Below the pieces are notes generated by a model. The model was not told the origin of the DNA and made no database searches. It saw nothing but the letters and a program-made list of their open reading frames with translations. Shown here in pieces: positions 1 to 8,914 of a stretch of DNA of 64,000 bases (position 1 is its first letter; every line of letters starts with the position of its first letter). This stretch comes from Eubacterium oxidoreducens (GTDB taxonomy: Bacteria > Bacillota > Clostridia > Lachnospirales > Lachnospiraceae). A program made the position numbers and the translations under genes. The stretch spans positions 35,272 to 99,271 of the forward strand of contig NZ_FMXR01000015.1 of the NCBI RefSeq assembly GCF_900104415.1, read 5' to 3'.

Positions 1-123
1 CATCTCTTTCCATTTTTCAATAGAATGTTCAAAACCACTTTTATAAGGTTCTATATTGCAGCCAAATGCAGGTGCAACAAATCCGATTGTTCCATGTTCT
101 TCTAAAAATTTCGGATAACGCAT
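1..123 (-). CDS. LD-carboxypeptidase (peptidase S66), N-terminal part only
   Basis: Only the first 41 codons are inside the window; the gene runs off the left edge. The product starts MRYPKFLEEHG followed by TIGFVAPAFGCNIEPY, the usual opening of S66 serine peptidases (LdcA/MccF type), in which the glycine-phenylalanine-valine-alanine-proline stretch precedes the oxyanion-hole region. Family members cleave the tetrapeptide stem of recycled murein or detoxify microcin-like nucleotides. The ATG at 121-123 is preceded by GGAAGGAG. The catalytic Ser-Glu-His residues lie outside the window, so the exact subfamily cannot be told. Confidence 0.8.
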   Translation of the reverse strand, partial: MRYPKFLEEHGTIGFVAPAFGCNIEPYKSGFEHSIEKWKEM

Positions 124-295
124 TCCATACTCCTTCCATAATATCTTCACATAACGTTCACATTTCTCACATGAAGTAATCACAATTCAATTATATACTA
201 TATTCATCAGATGAGGGAAACTCATTTGATACTCTCAGACAAACGCCCCTAAAAGTTTGTTCTGAGCAGTTAATTTTTTCATAATCTCATCCCCC

Positions 296-323
296 CTGAG
301 CTACATGGCAACATGTAGCTCAG
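296..323. repeat. Perfect 12-bp inverted repeat with GCAA tetraloop
   Basis: CTGAGCTACATG and its exact complement flank GCAA. On the plus strand this is a GNRA-type loop, followed only by a weak T-rich tail (CTTTGTCTT). It sits in the 267-bp gap between the chemotaxis gene and the LD-carboxypeptidase, just beyond the terminator of the former. It could be a second terminator or an extragenic palindrome. Confidence 0.6.
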
Positions 324-335
324 CTTTGTCTTGAC

Positions 336-376
336 AGCAAAAAAGACCGGAAATATCATTTGATACTTCCGGTCAT
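336..376 (-). terminator. Rho-independent terminator of the FIST-chemotaxis pair
   Basis: On the minus strand GACCGGAA is complementary to TTCCGGTC, and the second arm is followed by TTTTTT. It lies 15 bp after the stop of the chemotaxis transducer and is in the right orientation for it. Confidence 0.85.
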
Positions 377-390
377 CTACCTATAACAGG

Positions 391-1389
391 TTACTTTGTT
401 TCTACAATTCTGTCGACTAAAGGTCTAATCTGCTCAAGAACATTTGTCATATCCTCAAACATGTACCCCTTCTTGGTAATTTTATTCTTTAGATCATTCA
501 CATTTTCTGCCACATCACTAAAATATTCCTGCGATCCTTCAATATCCTGTGCCACCGATATGATTTCATTATCACAATTTTGAATCACAACCGACATTTG
601 TTCACTTTCCTCGCGTACCCGATCCGCCACGCTTCGAATAGAATTAATCACTTCTTCTGTCTCATTGATACTTTCATGTGATGCATCAATGGCTTTCTTG
701 GTATCCTCAAGTGAATCAAACAAGCGATTGTTATTATCGCCAAGCTCATCCATACTCTCATCAATATCACTGACTACATCTTTGATTTCCTGTGCCAGCT
801 TATTTACCTCTGTAGCAACCACAGCAAAGCCTTTTCCTGCTTCTCCCGCTCTGGCAGCTTCGATGGATGCATTGAGCGCCAACAGATTGGTCTGTGTGGC
901 AAATCCATTAATCAATTCCACCTTTTGCTTAATATCATCAAAACTCTTTTGGAATTCATCAAATACTTTTTGCATCTCTTCGATTGTTTCAAGAACCGAA
1001 TCAGAGCTGGCATCGACCTTTTGCATTCCCTCACTTGAGCCATCTGCCGCCGTCATAAGTTCATCGATAATATTTTCAAAATGTTCCGTCACCGTATTGA
1101 TGGATTGAAATTCCATCTGAAAATTCTCAACACTTTCAATGATATTTTCATATCTTTCCTGCACCAATCCAAACGAATCGTGTATGGTATCAATTCCACT
1201 GATTGTTACATACTCTTCATCTTGTAATTTTCGCTTTTGTATTAATGCAAAATCGCCAATTGCTTTAATTGGTTCAAGTTGTTCTTCTTTCGTTCTTAAT
1301 GGCTTTTTCTTAATCGTCGCTTTTACAACTTGCGGCTCCGCCTTTTGTTCGATCTTAACTTCTTGTTTATTTCTGTTAAAAAATCCCAT
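391..1389 (-). CDS. Soluble methyl-accepting chemotaxis-type signal transducer
   Basis: The 332-residue protein has no membrane segment and no periplasmic sensor. A basic, charged N-terminus (about residues 1-45) is followed by a long helical region and the highly conserved cytoplasmic hairpin tip (about residues 160-205, [20 protein letters not shown] and the following [11 protein letters not shown]), which contacts CheA/CheW. Proteins of this build signal from the cytoplasm. It lies 17 bp downstream of a FIST-domain gene, and the two probably form an operon in which FIST senses a small ligand and this protein relays it to the chemotaxis kinase. That link is inferred from context. The start has a good GGAAAGGAG site. 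Confidence 0.85.
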   Translation of the reverse strand: MGFFNRNKQEVKIEQKAEPQVVKATIKKKPLRTKEEQLEPIKAIGDFALIQKRKLQDEEYVTISGIDTIHDSFGLVQERYENIIESVENFQMEFQSINTVTEHFENIIDELMTAADGSSEGMQKVDASSDSVLETIEEMQKVFDEFQKSFDDIKQKVELINGFATQTNLLALNASIEAARAGEAGKGFAVVATEVNKLAQEIKDVVSDIDESMDELGDNNNRLFDSLEDTKKAIDASHESINETEEVINSIRSVADRVREESEQMSVVIQNCDNEIISVAQDIEGSQEYFSDVAENVNDLKNKITKKGYMFEDMTNVLEQIRPLVDRIVETK

Positions 1390-1406
1390 GACTTCGTTCT
1401 CCTTTC

Positions 1407-2498
1407 CTATTCGAACACAACTACAACCATAGTCTGATTTACATGCTGGAGCTTATATTGTTCACCGCCTCCAACTACACCGACATGTGGTCCTAAATCT
1501 TCCATATTGGAAAGGAATCGATCCATGTATTTTTCATTACCAAACAAAATATGTCGATAAATGCAATTAATCGTAAATACAAATGACACCTTACCATCCG
1601 AAGCTATTTTCTCTCTGGTCTGTTCATTAATCTGATCATAATCAAGCAATTCCAAGATGGCAATCGTATCATTTTCATTTACCCGTTTGTATGAAATGAT
1701 ACTTCCATTCTTGCCAAGTTCGTATGGTGAAATAATATAAGTATCATCTCCCACGATTCGGCCAAGCGGATTTTGTAATGCATTATCAACGATTGCATTT
1801 CCACCAACGCCGGTCTCTTGCTCATAAACCGAAGTCGCTGCTTGATGATCCAGTGAAATCAACTCTCTATTAGATGTATTTACTTCTGTTGCAACATGTC
1901 TCTTGGCATCTACCGGAATTCCATAGATATTTTCTGAATAAGTTCGAATCTTACCGGAAGTATTCTTTACAACAAGCCAGGCACATGCATCTTCATAAAT
2001 TGCTCCGTCCACACAGACATAAGCAGTCTTTCCATTTGGAACACCAAAAACAGTTCCACCTGCAAGCGTTATCCCTCTTTTCTCAAGGGCAACATTCATC
2101 GATGAAACGAGCTGTTCCTCATCATTTGTGCAATATTCAAGACACACTGTATTATCTGCAGTTGCCGAAAGACTCGTTAATGCCTGATCTAAATCATCAA
2201 TATCATACAAAGGAGAAGTTGACAAAAACCTAAGCACGCCGCTCTTAACCTGCGCTCCCTGTCCAAATGCAACTACAACCAGAATCTGATCTGACACAAC
2301 CTTTCCAACATAAGACGTCGCACTTGTTCCAATAAGTGGAACATCCGGATACTTTTCGGCTAAAAGGCCGGATATCTCTTCGAGACTTTCATAAGATGAT
2401 TGAAAATAAATACCTGCCGGAGCACTGATCTTCGTCGTAGCTTCAGCAACAGCTTCTTTCGCTGCCTTTTTTTGAGATTTTCCGATTGTAATCTGCAA
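1407..2498 (-). CDS. FIST domain-containing sensory protein
   Basis: The product of about 363 residues matches FIST_N plus FIST_C sensors: a [15 protein letters not shown] segment, [13 protein letters not shown], a central LAGGTVFG, and a C-terminal [17 protein letters not shown] in the usual place. FIST proteins are predicted to bind small metabolites such as amino acids and pass the signal to chemotaxis or second-messenger proteins. I place the start at TTG 2498 because AAGGAGG lies just upstream of it; a GTG at 2525 is the longer alternative but would put that ribosome site inside the gene. The next gene downstream is the soluble chemotaxis transducer. Confidence 0.8.
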   Translation of the reverse strand: MQITIGKSQKKAAKEAVAEATTKISAPAGIYFQSSYESLEEISGLLAEKYPDVPLIGTSATSYVGKVVSDQILVVVAFGQGAQVKSGVLRFLSTSPLYDIDDLDQALTSLSATADNTVCLEYCTNDEEQLVSSMNVALEKRGITLAGGTVFGVPNGKTAYVCVDGAIYEDACAWLVVKNTSGKIRTYSENIYGIPVDAKRHVATEVNTSNRELISLDHQAATSVYEQETGVGGNAIVDNALQNPLGRIVGDDTYIISPYELGKNGSIISYKRVNENDTIAILELLDYDQINEQTREKIASDGKVSFVFTINCIYRHILFGNEKYMDRFLSNMEDLGPHVGVVGGGEQYKLQHVNQTMVVVVFE

Positions 2499-2559
2499 AA
2501 TGCTTTCCTCCTTAATATCAAACACTTAAAACTCGTACATTTTTCCTAACACTAATGTG

Positions 2560-2589
2560 AGTATAACACTTAACTCCCATAATTGTCTA
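2560..2589 (-). promoter_or_regulatory. Predicted sigma-A promoter for the FIST operon
   Basis: On the minus strand TAGACA (2584-2589) and TATACT (2560-2565) are 18 bp apart, upstream of the FIST start. No flagellar sigma-D-type consensus was seen. Confidence 0.5.
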
Positions 2590-2626
2590 TTACTTTTATC
2601 CTATTTTGCGAGTTTTTCTAACAAAA

Positions 2627-2662
2627 CATAAAAAAGCACCGACTTTAATGTCGATGCTTTTA
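2627..2662 (-). terminator. Terminator of the nucleoside ABC transporter operon
   Basis: AAAAGCATCGAC pairs with GTCGGTGCTTTTT around an ATTAAA loop on the minus strand, directly after the last permease gene. The flanking A and T runs would allow it to work in both directions. Confidence 0.85.
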
Positions 2663-2668
2663 AAGATT

Positions 2669-3649
2669 TTATCGTTCTTCTCTATAATATGGAAGGCCAA
2701 GACTTTCCGGTGGTTGATTCTCTCTCTTGTTACGAATACTCGTAATTACTAATACAATAATCGTTACCACGTATGGAAGCATCTTAAAGATTTCCTGTGA
2801 TGCACGATCCAATCCCGGAATGTATAAATATAAAATATATAATGCTCCAAACAAGAATGAACCCCAAATCGCATGAGCCGGATTCCACAATGCAAAGATT
2901 ACAAGTGCAACTGCCAGCCAGCCTCTATCACCAAATCCGTTATTTGTCCAGGTTCCTCCTAGATATTCCATGACGAAATAAACTCCGCCTAATCCTGCAA
3001 TTCCACCTCCTAAAACAGTTGTTACGTATTTATACTTTGTAACACTGATGCCGGCAGCATCTGCTGTTGCCGGGTTCTCACCTACTGCTCTAAGATTAAG
3101 TCCAACTCTTGTCTTCTTAAGCAAAAGCGTTAAACAAATTGCAAGTATCACTGCAACATAGGTCAAAAAACCATAAGAAAATAAAATCGGTCCGATTACC
3201 GGAATCTCTGAAAGTTTCGGTATACTCTGCTGAAAGGCCTTTGCAGTGGTTGCAACTGAAATCTGTCCAACACCACCTGCCAGCTTTGACATAGAACCTC
3301 CAAAGAAATTGCCAAATCCCACACCAAAAGTAGTAAGCGCAAGACCAACTACATTCTGATTAGCTCGAAGTGAAATGGTAAGAAAACTGTATATAAATGC
3401 TCCTAATGCCGCGCATCCAAATCCGCAAAGCAATGCGATAATAAGTCCTATAAATCCGTTTGGATTAGTTATTGCATTTTCATAATGAAAAGCGCCCATA
3501 AGACCGGCAACGCCACCCATGTACATAATACCCGGAATTCCAAGATTCAAGTTACCGCTCTTTTCCGTCATAATCTCACCGGTAGCACCAAATAGCATCG
3601 GTATTCCCTGACCAATAGCTTTTTGAATAAATACAACTATGATACCCAT
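2669..3649 (-). CDS. ABC transporter permease, BMP-type nucleoside importer (NupQ-like)
   Basis: This hydrophobic protein of 326 residues has eight to ten predicted membrane segments and the features of the branched-chain/ribose-type permease family: GEIMTEKSGNLNLGIPGIMYMGG near the N-terminus (here given as its start, residues 24-46) and the cytoplasmic EAA-like loop VGENPATADAAGI around residue 190, which docks the ATPase. It is the last gene of a four-gene operon with a second permease, an ATPase and a BMP lipoprotein. Comparable operons import nucleosides (NupNOPQ in Bacillus, PnrABCDE in spirochaetes). The nucleoside substrate is inferred from this family, not seen. Confidence 0.88.
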   Translation of the reverse strand: MGIIVVFIQKAIGQGIPMLFGATGEIMTEKSGNLNLGIPGIMYMGGVAGLMGAFHYENAITNPNGFIGLIIALLCGFGCAALGAFIYSFLTISLRANQNVVGLALTTFGVGFGNFFGGSMSKLAGGVGQISVATTAKAFQQSIPKLSEIPVIGPILFSYGFLTYVAVILAICLTLLLKKTRVGLNLRAVGENPATADAAGISVTKYKYVTTVLGGGIAGLGGVYFVMEYLGGTWTNNGFGDRGWLAVALVIFALWNPAHAIWGSFLFGALYILYLYIPGLDRASQEIFKMLPYVVTIIVLVITSIRNKRENQPPESLGLPYYREER

Positions 3650-3650
3650 A

Positions 3651-4763
3651 CTATTTTACCTCCTTTTTCGCACTATGAAATTCAATTTTATATTGAATAA
3701 AGAATTCACTACCAATTAAGAAAAACAGCAAAATACCGGTGATAACATCCGATGCATTATCATTCAGACCAAACTGGGATGCAATCTGAATTGCTCCTTG
3801 TTGTAAAAACGCAATCAAAAGTGACACTATAATCATAGATACTGCATTAAAATGCGCCATCCACGCAATAATAATTGCTGTAAATCCTCGGCCGCCCGCT
3901 GTCTCCGTCGATATCGTATGCGAAGAACCGCTAACCATTAAAAATCCCGCAAGTCCACAGATTGCTCCGGAAATTGCCATAGTTCTAAGGATAACTTTAC
4001 GCACGGAAATACCGGCATAACGTGCCGTATTTTGACTCGCACCTACAACCGCTATTTCATATCCTTGCTTACTCTTAGACATATAGATGGACATAAATGC
4101 CGTAAGTGCCAGGACAATCACTACGATTAATACATAGGCCTGACTTGTACCAATCTGAGGAAGCCATCCTTTCTTAGTCGCGGAATTGATAATTCCAACC
4201 GTATTAGATCCAACCGGATTTTCCCAATATACGATGCAAAACGTAACAATCTGCGTGGCGACATAGTTCAGCATCAATGTAAACAGTGTTTCATTCGTAT
4301 TAAGTCTAGCCTTGAAAAATGCCGGAATTAATCCCCATATCATTCCTGCGCCGCAGCTAACGATCACCATAACAATCATCAAAAGCCAACCAGCCATCTT
4401 ATCGCTGCAATAAATCATAACAGCAGCACATGCACATCCGCCAACCAAGATCTGACCTTCTGCTCCGATATTCCAAAAACGCATCTTAAATGCCGGCGTC
4501 AATCCGACTGCGACAATTAACAAAATCATCGTCTCTCGAATCGTCTGCCAGGTACGACGAACATTTCCAACTGCTCCATCCACAAGCCCAACATAGACCT
4601 GAAGCGGATTTTGTTTTGTTATTACTACAATCACAAGTGCGCATACAATTAGTGCAAATACAACGGCAAGCACACGAATCATCCAGGCTTTTTTCCTCGG
4701 CATATCTTCGCGCTTAGCCAGACGGAACACGCCTTTATCATTTAAAGCATACGATGTTTTCAT
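3651..4763 (-). CDS. ABC transporter permease, BMP-type nucleoside importer (NupP-like)
   Basis: This 370-residue integral membrane protein has a cytoplasmic N-terminus, a first membrane helix at about 30-50, then the characteristic AFKMRFWNIGAEGQILVGG and the ATPase-docking loop VVGASQNTARYAGISV near residue 240. It forms a heterodimeric pore with the shorter permease downstream, only 1 bp away, and its start overlaps the end of the ATPase gene by 4 bp, so translation is probably coupled. The C-terminus is longer and more basic than that of the partner, as usual in this pair. Confidence 0.88.
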   Translation of the reverse strand: MKTSYALNDKGVFRLAKREDMPRKKAWMIRVLAVVFALIVCALVIVVITKQNPLQVYVGLVDGAVGNVRRTWQTIRETMILLIVAVGLTPAFKMRFWNIGAEGQILVGGCACAAVMIYCSDKMAGWLLMIVMVIVSCGAGMIWGLIPAFFKARLNTNETLFTLMLNYVATQIVTFCIVYWENPVGSNTVGIINSATKKGWLPQIGTSQAYVLIVVIVLALTAFMSIYMSKSKQGYEIAVVGASQNTARYAGISVRKVILRTMAISGAICGLAGFLMVSGSSHTISTETAGGRGFTAIIIAWMAHFNAVSMIIVSLLIAFLQQGAIQIASQFGLNDNASDVITGILLFFLIGSEFFIQYKIEFHSAKKEVK

Positions 4764-6292
4764 GATTTACTTGCCTCCTTTCCTCCGATCATAAGCAGAC
4801 CGATTTCTTCTTTTGTCGTCTTTCTCGCATCTACAATACCGCTAATTTTTCCGTCACATAAAACCATGATGCGATCACACAAATCCATCAGCACATCCAA
4901 ATCTTCACCGACACACATAACAGCAGTTCCTTTTTCTTTTTCTTCGCATAAAAGATTATAGATTGTATACGAAGAATTGATATCCAATCCTCTAACCGGA
5001 TATGCTACCATCATAACGATTGGATCAGAAGCAATTTCTCGTCCAACCAAAACCTTTTGAACATTTCCTCCGGACAATCTTCCAACCGGATAATCCACTC
5101 CCGGAGTTACAACGTTCAAACGATCTACCACTCGCTCTGCTAACTTACGCGGCGACTTTCGATCCGCAAAAAAGAAACCGCCGTCTTTATAACCGCGAAT
5201 CATCATATTATCTACCATGTCCATTCCGGCTACCAATCCCATACCAAGACGATCTTCCGGAACAAATGCCATATTGATTCCTAATTCTCTGATTTTCGCT
5301 GTCTTCATCCCCGAAATCTGTATTTCTTCACCGGATGGCGGATAATACAAAATTCTTCCGGATGATATCGTATGCAATCCAACGATGGATTCTAACAATT
5401 CTTTTTGACCGTTACCGGAGATACCGGCTATTCCAAGAATCTCCCCGCTATTGGCTGTAAAAGAAATATGTTCTAGAATATTTCTTCCCTCAAGATTTTT
5501 ACAGACAAGATCTTCTACAACAATTCGCTTCTGCGTATTTACCGGATCCTTCCGATTAATATCAAGTGTTACTTTCTCACCCACCATCATTTCCGTGAGC
5601 TTTGAAGTGTCTGCATCTTTTGTATCAATCGTATCAATATATTTACCTTTTCTAAGAATCGTTACTCGATCTGATATCTCAAGAACCTCATTTAGTTTAT
5701 GCGTAATAATGATAATTGACTTCCCACTCTTTTTCATATTACGCAAAACTTGAAAGAGTTTTTCCGTCTCCTGTGGTGTCAAAACAGCTGTAGGCTCATC
5801 AAGAATCAGTACATTGGCTCCTCGATATAACACTTTAACAATTTCAACCGTCTGCTTTTGTGAAACTGACATGTCATATATCTTTTGTGTCAGATCAAGT
5901 TCAAATCCATACTTATTTGTAAGTTCTTCGGCGTCTTTATAGATATCCTCTCTCTTAACGCCTCTTTTCCACTTATGACCAAGAACAATATTTTCACCGG
6001 CCGTCAATACATCCACCAATTTAAAATGTTGATGAATCATTCCGATTCCCAGATCAAAAGAATCCTTTGGTGAGCGAATCACAACTTCTTTTCCATCTAC
6101 GAATATATTTCCCTCATCCGGAAAATAAATACCGGACAGCATATTCATAAGCGTAGTCTTTCCGCTTCCATTTTCTCCTAATATTGCTAAGATTTCGCCT
6201 TCTCTAACAGAAAGATTAATATTGTCATTTGCAACCACATCGCCAAAACGTTTGGTTATATTTTTTAGTTCAATGGCATTTTTCACTTCCAC
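4760..6292 (-). CDS. ABC transporter ATP-binding protein, BMP-type nucleoside importer (NupO-like)
   Basis: The 510-residue protein has two tandem nucleotide-binding domains. The first is complete: Walker A GENGSGKTT, a VSQKQTVEIVKVL signature stretch and Walker B ANVLILDEPTAVL. The second has GISGNGQKELLES in place of Walker A, LSGGNVQKVLVGREIA, and an altered Walker B VMMVAYPVRGLD lacking the usual Asp-Glu-Pro. An asymmetric second domain is normal for the sugar/nucleoside ATPase family. I chose GTG 6292 because AAGGAGG lies 6 bp upstream; reading on to 6367 adds residues with no family likeness. The gene follows the BMP lipoprotein gene and overlaps the permease by 4 bp. Confidence 0.9.
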   Translation of the reverse strand: MEVKNAIELKNITKRFGDVVANDNINLSVREGEILAILGENGSGKTTLMNMLSGIYFPDEGNIFVDGKEVVIRSPKDSFDLGIGMIHQHFKLVDVLTAGENIVLGHKWKRGVKREDIYKDAEELTNKYGFELDLTQKIYDMSVSQKQTVEIVKVLYRGANVLILDEPTAVLTPQETEKLFQVLRNMKKSGKSIIIITHKLNEVLEISDRVTILRKGKYIDTIDTKDADTSKLTEMMVGEKVTLDINRKDPVNTQKRIVVEDLVCKNLEGRNILEHISFTANSGEILGIAGISGNGQKELLESIVGLHTISSGRILYYPPSGEEIQISGMKTAKIRELGINMAFVPEDRLGMGLVAGMDMVDNMMIRGYKDGGFFFADRKSPRKLAERVVDRLNVVTPGVDYPVGRLSGGNVQKVLVGREIASDPIVMMVAYPVRGLDINSSYTIYNLLCEEKEKGTAVMCVGEDLDVLMDLCDRIMVLCDGKISGIVDARKTTKEEIGLLMIGGKEASKS

Positions 6293-6372
6293 TTTGTTCC
6301 TCCTTAAACTGCTTTGTTCCCTTTCACAATTTTTCCATGAAAATGCAAAAACTCTGAAATAAAGCAAAACTG

Positions 6373-6411
6373 CAAAAAGCGGGAGCTTTGTATAACAAAG
6401 CCCCGCCCTAC
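6373..6411 (-). terminator. Hairpin terminator/attenuator between the BMP gene and its ATPase gene
   Basis: The minus strand forms GCGGGGCTTTG / CAAAGCTCCCGC (one bulge) followed by TTTTT. Lying between the binding-protein gene and the rest of the operon, it probably makes the binding protein more abundant than the membrane parts, a common arrangement for ABC importers. Confidence 0.8.
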
Positions 6412-6436
6412 CGTGTATTTTACCTATTGCGGCAAA

Positions 6437-7663
6437 TTATTCTGTCGTTAATTCTGTAATGCCATCAATTCTTAGATCAAATGCCGGTGCCGAAATAACT
6501 GTTGATTCCTGGAATACTCCATCCGATACATACTGCTCATAGGAAGCATAATCTCCACCTTCTGCAATCAAATCTTCAATTGACTTACCACCAATTGTAA
6601 ATGTTGATGTATCAAATACCTTAAGACTTCCATCTTTGATTGCTGCAATTACTTCATCTACTTTATCCTGTGTTCTTTCTGCGCAAGCATCTCCAAGTGT
6701 TGTAAGAGCTACTGCATCTGAAGCAAATCCTTCTGACCAATCAGTTGCAATGGCTTCACCATTTAACACGCAACTAACTGCATAATCATAATATACTGCC
6801 CAGTTATTCGTCGATGATGTCAGTGCTGTTGTTGCTGCTACTGATGTCATATCAACATTGTAACCAACACAAGGAACGCCCTTTTCCTCACATGCTGAAG
6901 GTGCTCCGGTTGTATCTGCATGCTGAGATATTAACACACAGCCATCTGCAATCAATGCATCTGCAGTCTCTTTTTCCTTAGAGATATCTGCCCAGCTGTT
7001 TGTATACTGTACTTCCATTGTTGCGCTATCGCATACGCTCTTAACACCAAGATAGAACGCTGTATATCCTGATACCACCTCTGCATATGGATATGCACCA
7101 ACATAACCAATCTTGCAAGCATCTTCTGTCACTTCGCCTGCTTCAATCATTTCATTTAATTTAAGACCAGCAACTACACCACTTACATAGCGTGCTTCAT
7201 AAATATTATCAAAGTAATTGTGCATGTTAGAAAGTCCTGAAGATGCTGCCTGATATCCTGTTGCATGACAGAACTGAATCTCCGGAAATTCCTCTGCAGC
7301 CTGCTTAATATAGTCCTCATGTCCAAAGCTTGTTCCGAAAATAATATCGCATCCCTGTTCTGCAAGATCAACAGCTGCATCATAGCATTCTTCACTTTCC
7401 GGAATAGTCGTCTTTTCGATAACCTGATCTTCTGAAATTCCAAGATCTTCCATCATCTGGTCTATTCCCTTCATATGAGACTCCGTATATCCCTCGTTCT
7501 CATCGCCGATATAGATTACACCAATCTTAATATCAGCTGCAGATACCTGCGTTGTTCCTTCTGCTGTCGACGTTGCATCCGAATCTGCACCACTGCTTGA
7601 GCATCCAGCCAGCATGGCTACCGATAATCCTGCAATCAGTAATGAACTGATTAACTTTTTCAT
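6437..7663 (-). CDS. BMP family ABC transporter substrate-binding lipoprotein
   Basis: This is a 408-residue lipoprotein with a signal peptide and lipobox (VAMLAGC, Cys at residue 21). The BMP/PnrA fold is recognised by IKIGVIYIGDENEGYTESH, the repeated 'CDIIFGTSFGHED' strand-loop, and GYVGAYPYAEVVSGYTAF. Homologues bind purine nucleosides at the outer membrane face. It is the first gene of the operon and is separated from the ATPase gene by a hairpin. The start has an AGGAGG site. Confidence 0.92.
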   Translation of the reverse strand: MKKLISSLLIAGLSVAMLAGCSSSGADSDATSTAEGTTQVSAADIKIGVIYIGDENEGYTESHMKGIDQMMEDLGISEDQVIEKTTIPESEECYDAAVDLAEQGCDIIFGTSFGHEDYIKQAAEEFPEIQFCHATGYQAASSGLSNMHNYFDNIYEARYVSGVVAGLKLNEMIEAGEVTEDACKIGYVGAYPYAEVVSGYTAFYLGVKSVCDSATMEVQYTNSWADISKEKETADALIADGCVLISQHADTTGAPSACEEKGVPCVGYNVDMTSVAATTALTSSTNNWAVYYDYAVSCVLNGEAIATDWSEGFASDAVALTTLGDACAERTQDKVDEVIAAIKDGSLKVFDTSTFTIGGKSIEDLIAEGGDYASYEQYVSDGVFQESTVISAPAFDLRIDGITELTTE

Positions 7664-7703
7664 TTTTTTGTCCTCCTGTAAACGCTTTTTTTGCTACCTA
7701 CTT

Positions 7704-7735
7704 ATATTAGAGCATAGATAAACATTTGTCTATCC
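7704..7735 (-). promoter_or_regulatory. Promoter of the BMP transporter operon with overlapping dyad
   Basis: TAGACA (7727-7732) and TAATAT (7704-7709) are 17 bp apart on the minus strand. The -35 lies inside an imperfect palindrome, ATAGACAAATG / TTTATCTAT, which could be a repressor site. Confidence 0.6.
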
Positions 7736-7752
7736 AAAATCCAACAAACAGT

Positions 7753-7782
7753 AAAAAGGTACTGTTTATGCAGTACCTTTTA
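7753..7782. terminator. Terminator after the sulfotransferase gene
   Basis: AAAAGGTACTG and CAGTACCTTTT flank a six-base loop, 4 bp beyond the sulfotransferase stop. A and T runs on both sides make it potentially bidirectional. Confidence 0.8.
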
Positions 7783-7784
7783 TA

Positions 7785-8912
7785 TCATGCCTGATTCACT
7801 TTATTCGGTTCTAACATCTGATATCCATATCTTTCAAAATAAAACCCAAGCTTTTCATTGACTTTGCGAATGAGTTCCGAAGAAAACTCATATTGATTCG
7901 TCTTATAATCCTGCATATCATCCAAATATTTCTGGAAACTGTCTTTCGCGTCATCAAATCCGCCAAGGCCCAGATGCTCATAAATCTTACGCATATATGG
8001 CATCGGATTCTTTACAAAATCCTCATATCGAATTTCAATATAATCTGCTTCATTCATCATGGAAAGATCCCGAAAAGCTTTGCGATAAATTCTAGCCATA
8101 AGTTCTACAATCGTATCCTCAATAAATTCTTCGGATGGAGGCTCTGAAAGACTAAGAAGATTCATTTCTTTTAAAAACATATTCTTTGTCGATCTTGCTA
8201 CCACATAAGGATTGCGATAAATATTAATAAATTTTGCTCCCGGATAGCACTTCTTAAGCTTTCGAATCCGGCAAGTATTCTCCGGACTCTTAAGCATTAA
8301 TTGCTTTCCATGCTCAAGATATGTCGCTTTCTTAAGAATATAATCATAAGCTTTCGTCCATTCTTTTTGCTTTTTTTCATCTTGCTCATCAATAAAAGCC
8401 GTCTCGATATATTTCACGCCTTTTCCTTTATCGGGAAATACAAGCATATGAGAAATCGCCTGTGTCGAAATTGTCGCCTGTGCAAACACCTCTTCCATAG
8501 GCAAATCAATTGTATAATCAAGATTGTCCATCGGTCTTGCATCTTTTAAAAGGATTTTCTCAACTTTAGGCAAAACATCCTTTAATAAGATGCAATTATT
8601 AAAAGATACCGTCTTCATCGGATCAAACCATCCAAACTGCTTATCCTTGCTAAGTAAATTCTGCAAAAAGGTTGTTCCGGTTCTCCAGTGACCAATTACA
8701 TATAAAGGATCCTTTGTAATCTTGGTCCTTCGGATTCTCCCATCAAACAGCAGTCGTTCCAGTCCGGCAGGGATCGCCAACATGGCCGATACGAATGTGA
8801 TAAACATCGCCTGCCCTTTCTTTTCCTTGCTGACATTATTCTCTTTTAATAACTTAATCCAGTTGTCAAACCGACATCCCATCATATTATGCGACAAGGT
8901 AAGATGACTCAT
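7785..8912 (-). CDS. Sulfotransferase family protein
   Basis: The 375-residue protein has both PAPS-binding signatures of the sulfotransferase superfamily. The 5'-phosphosulfate loop is YVIGHWRTGTTFLQNLLS (about residues 72-89) and the 3'-phosphate motif is FINIYRNPYVVARSTKNMF (about 230-248, with Arg and Ser). The build is closest to the bacterial Sulfotransfer_3 group. The acceptor cannot be deduced; no PAPS synthesis gene is in the window. It follows a DUF4317 gene with 2 bp between them. Such enzymes are not widespread in gut Clostridia, which makes it notable. Confidence 0.85.
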   Translation of the reverse strand: MSHLTLSHNMMGCRFDNWIKLLKENNVSKEKKGQAMFITFVSAMLAIPAGLERLLFDGRIRRTKITKDPLYVIGHWRTGTTFLQNLLSKDKQFGWFDPMKTVSFNNCILLKDVLPKVEKILLKDARPMDNLDYTIDLPMEEVFAQATISTQAISHMLVFPDKGKGVKYIETAFIDEQDEKKQKEWTKAYDYILKKATYLEHGKQLMLKSPENTCRIRKLKKCYPGAKFINIYRNPYVVARSTKNMFLKEMNLLSLSEPPSEEFIEDTIVELMARIYRKAFRDLSMMNEADYIEIRYEDFVKNPMPYMRKIYEHLGLGGFDDAKDSFQKYLDDMQDYKTNQYEFSSELIRKVNEKLGFYFERYGYQMLEPNKVNQA

Positions 8913-8914
8913 AC

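Noticed and set aside
4760..6367. Longer start of the nucleoside ABC ATPase at 6367
   Set aside because: The extra 25 residues overlap the intercistronic hairpin region and show no family likeness; GTG 6292 has AAGGAGG.
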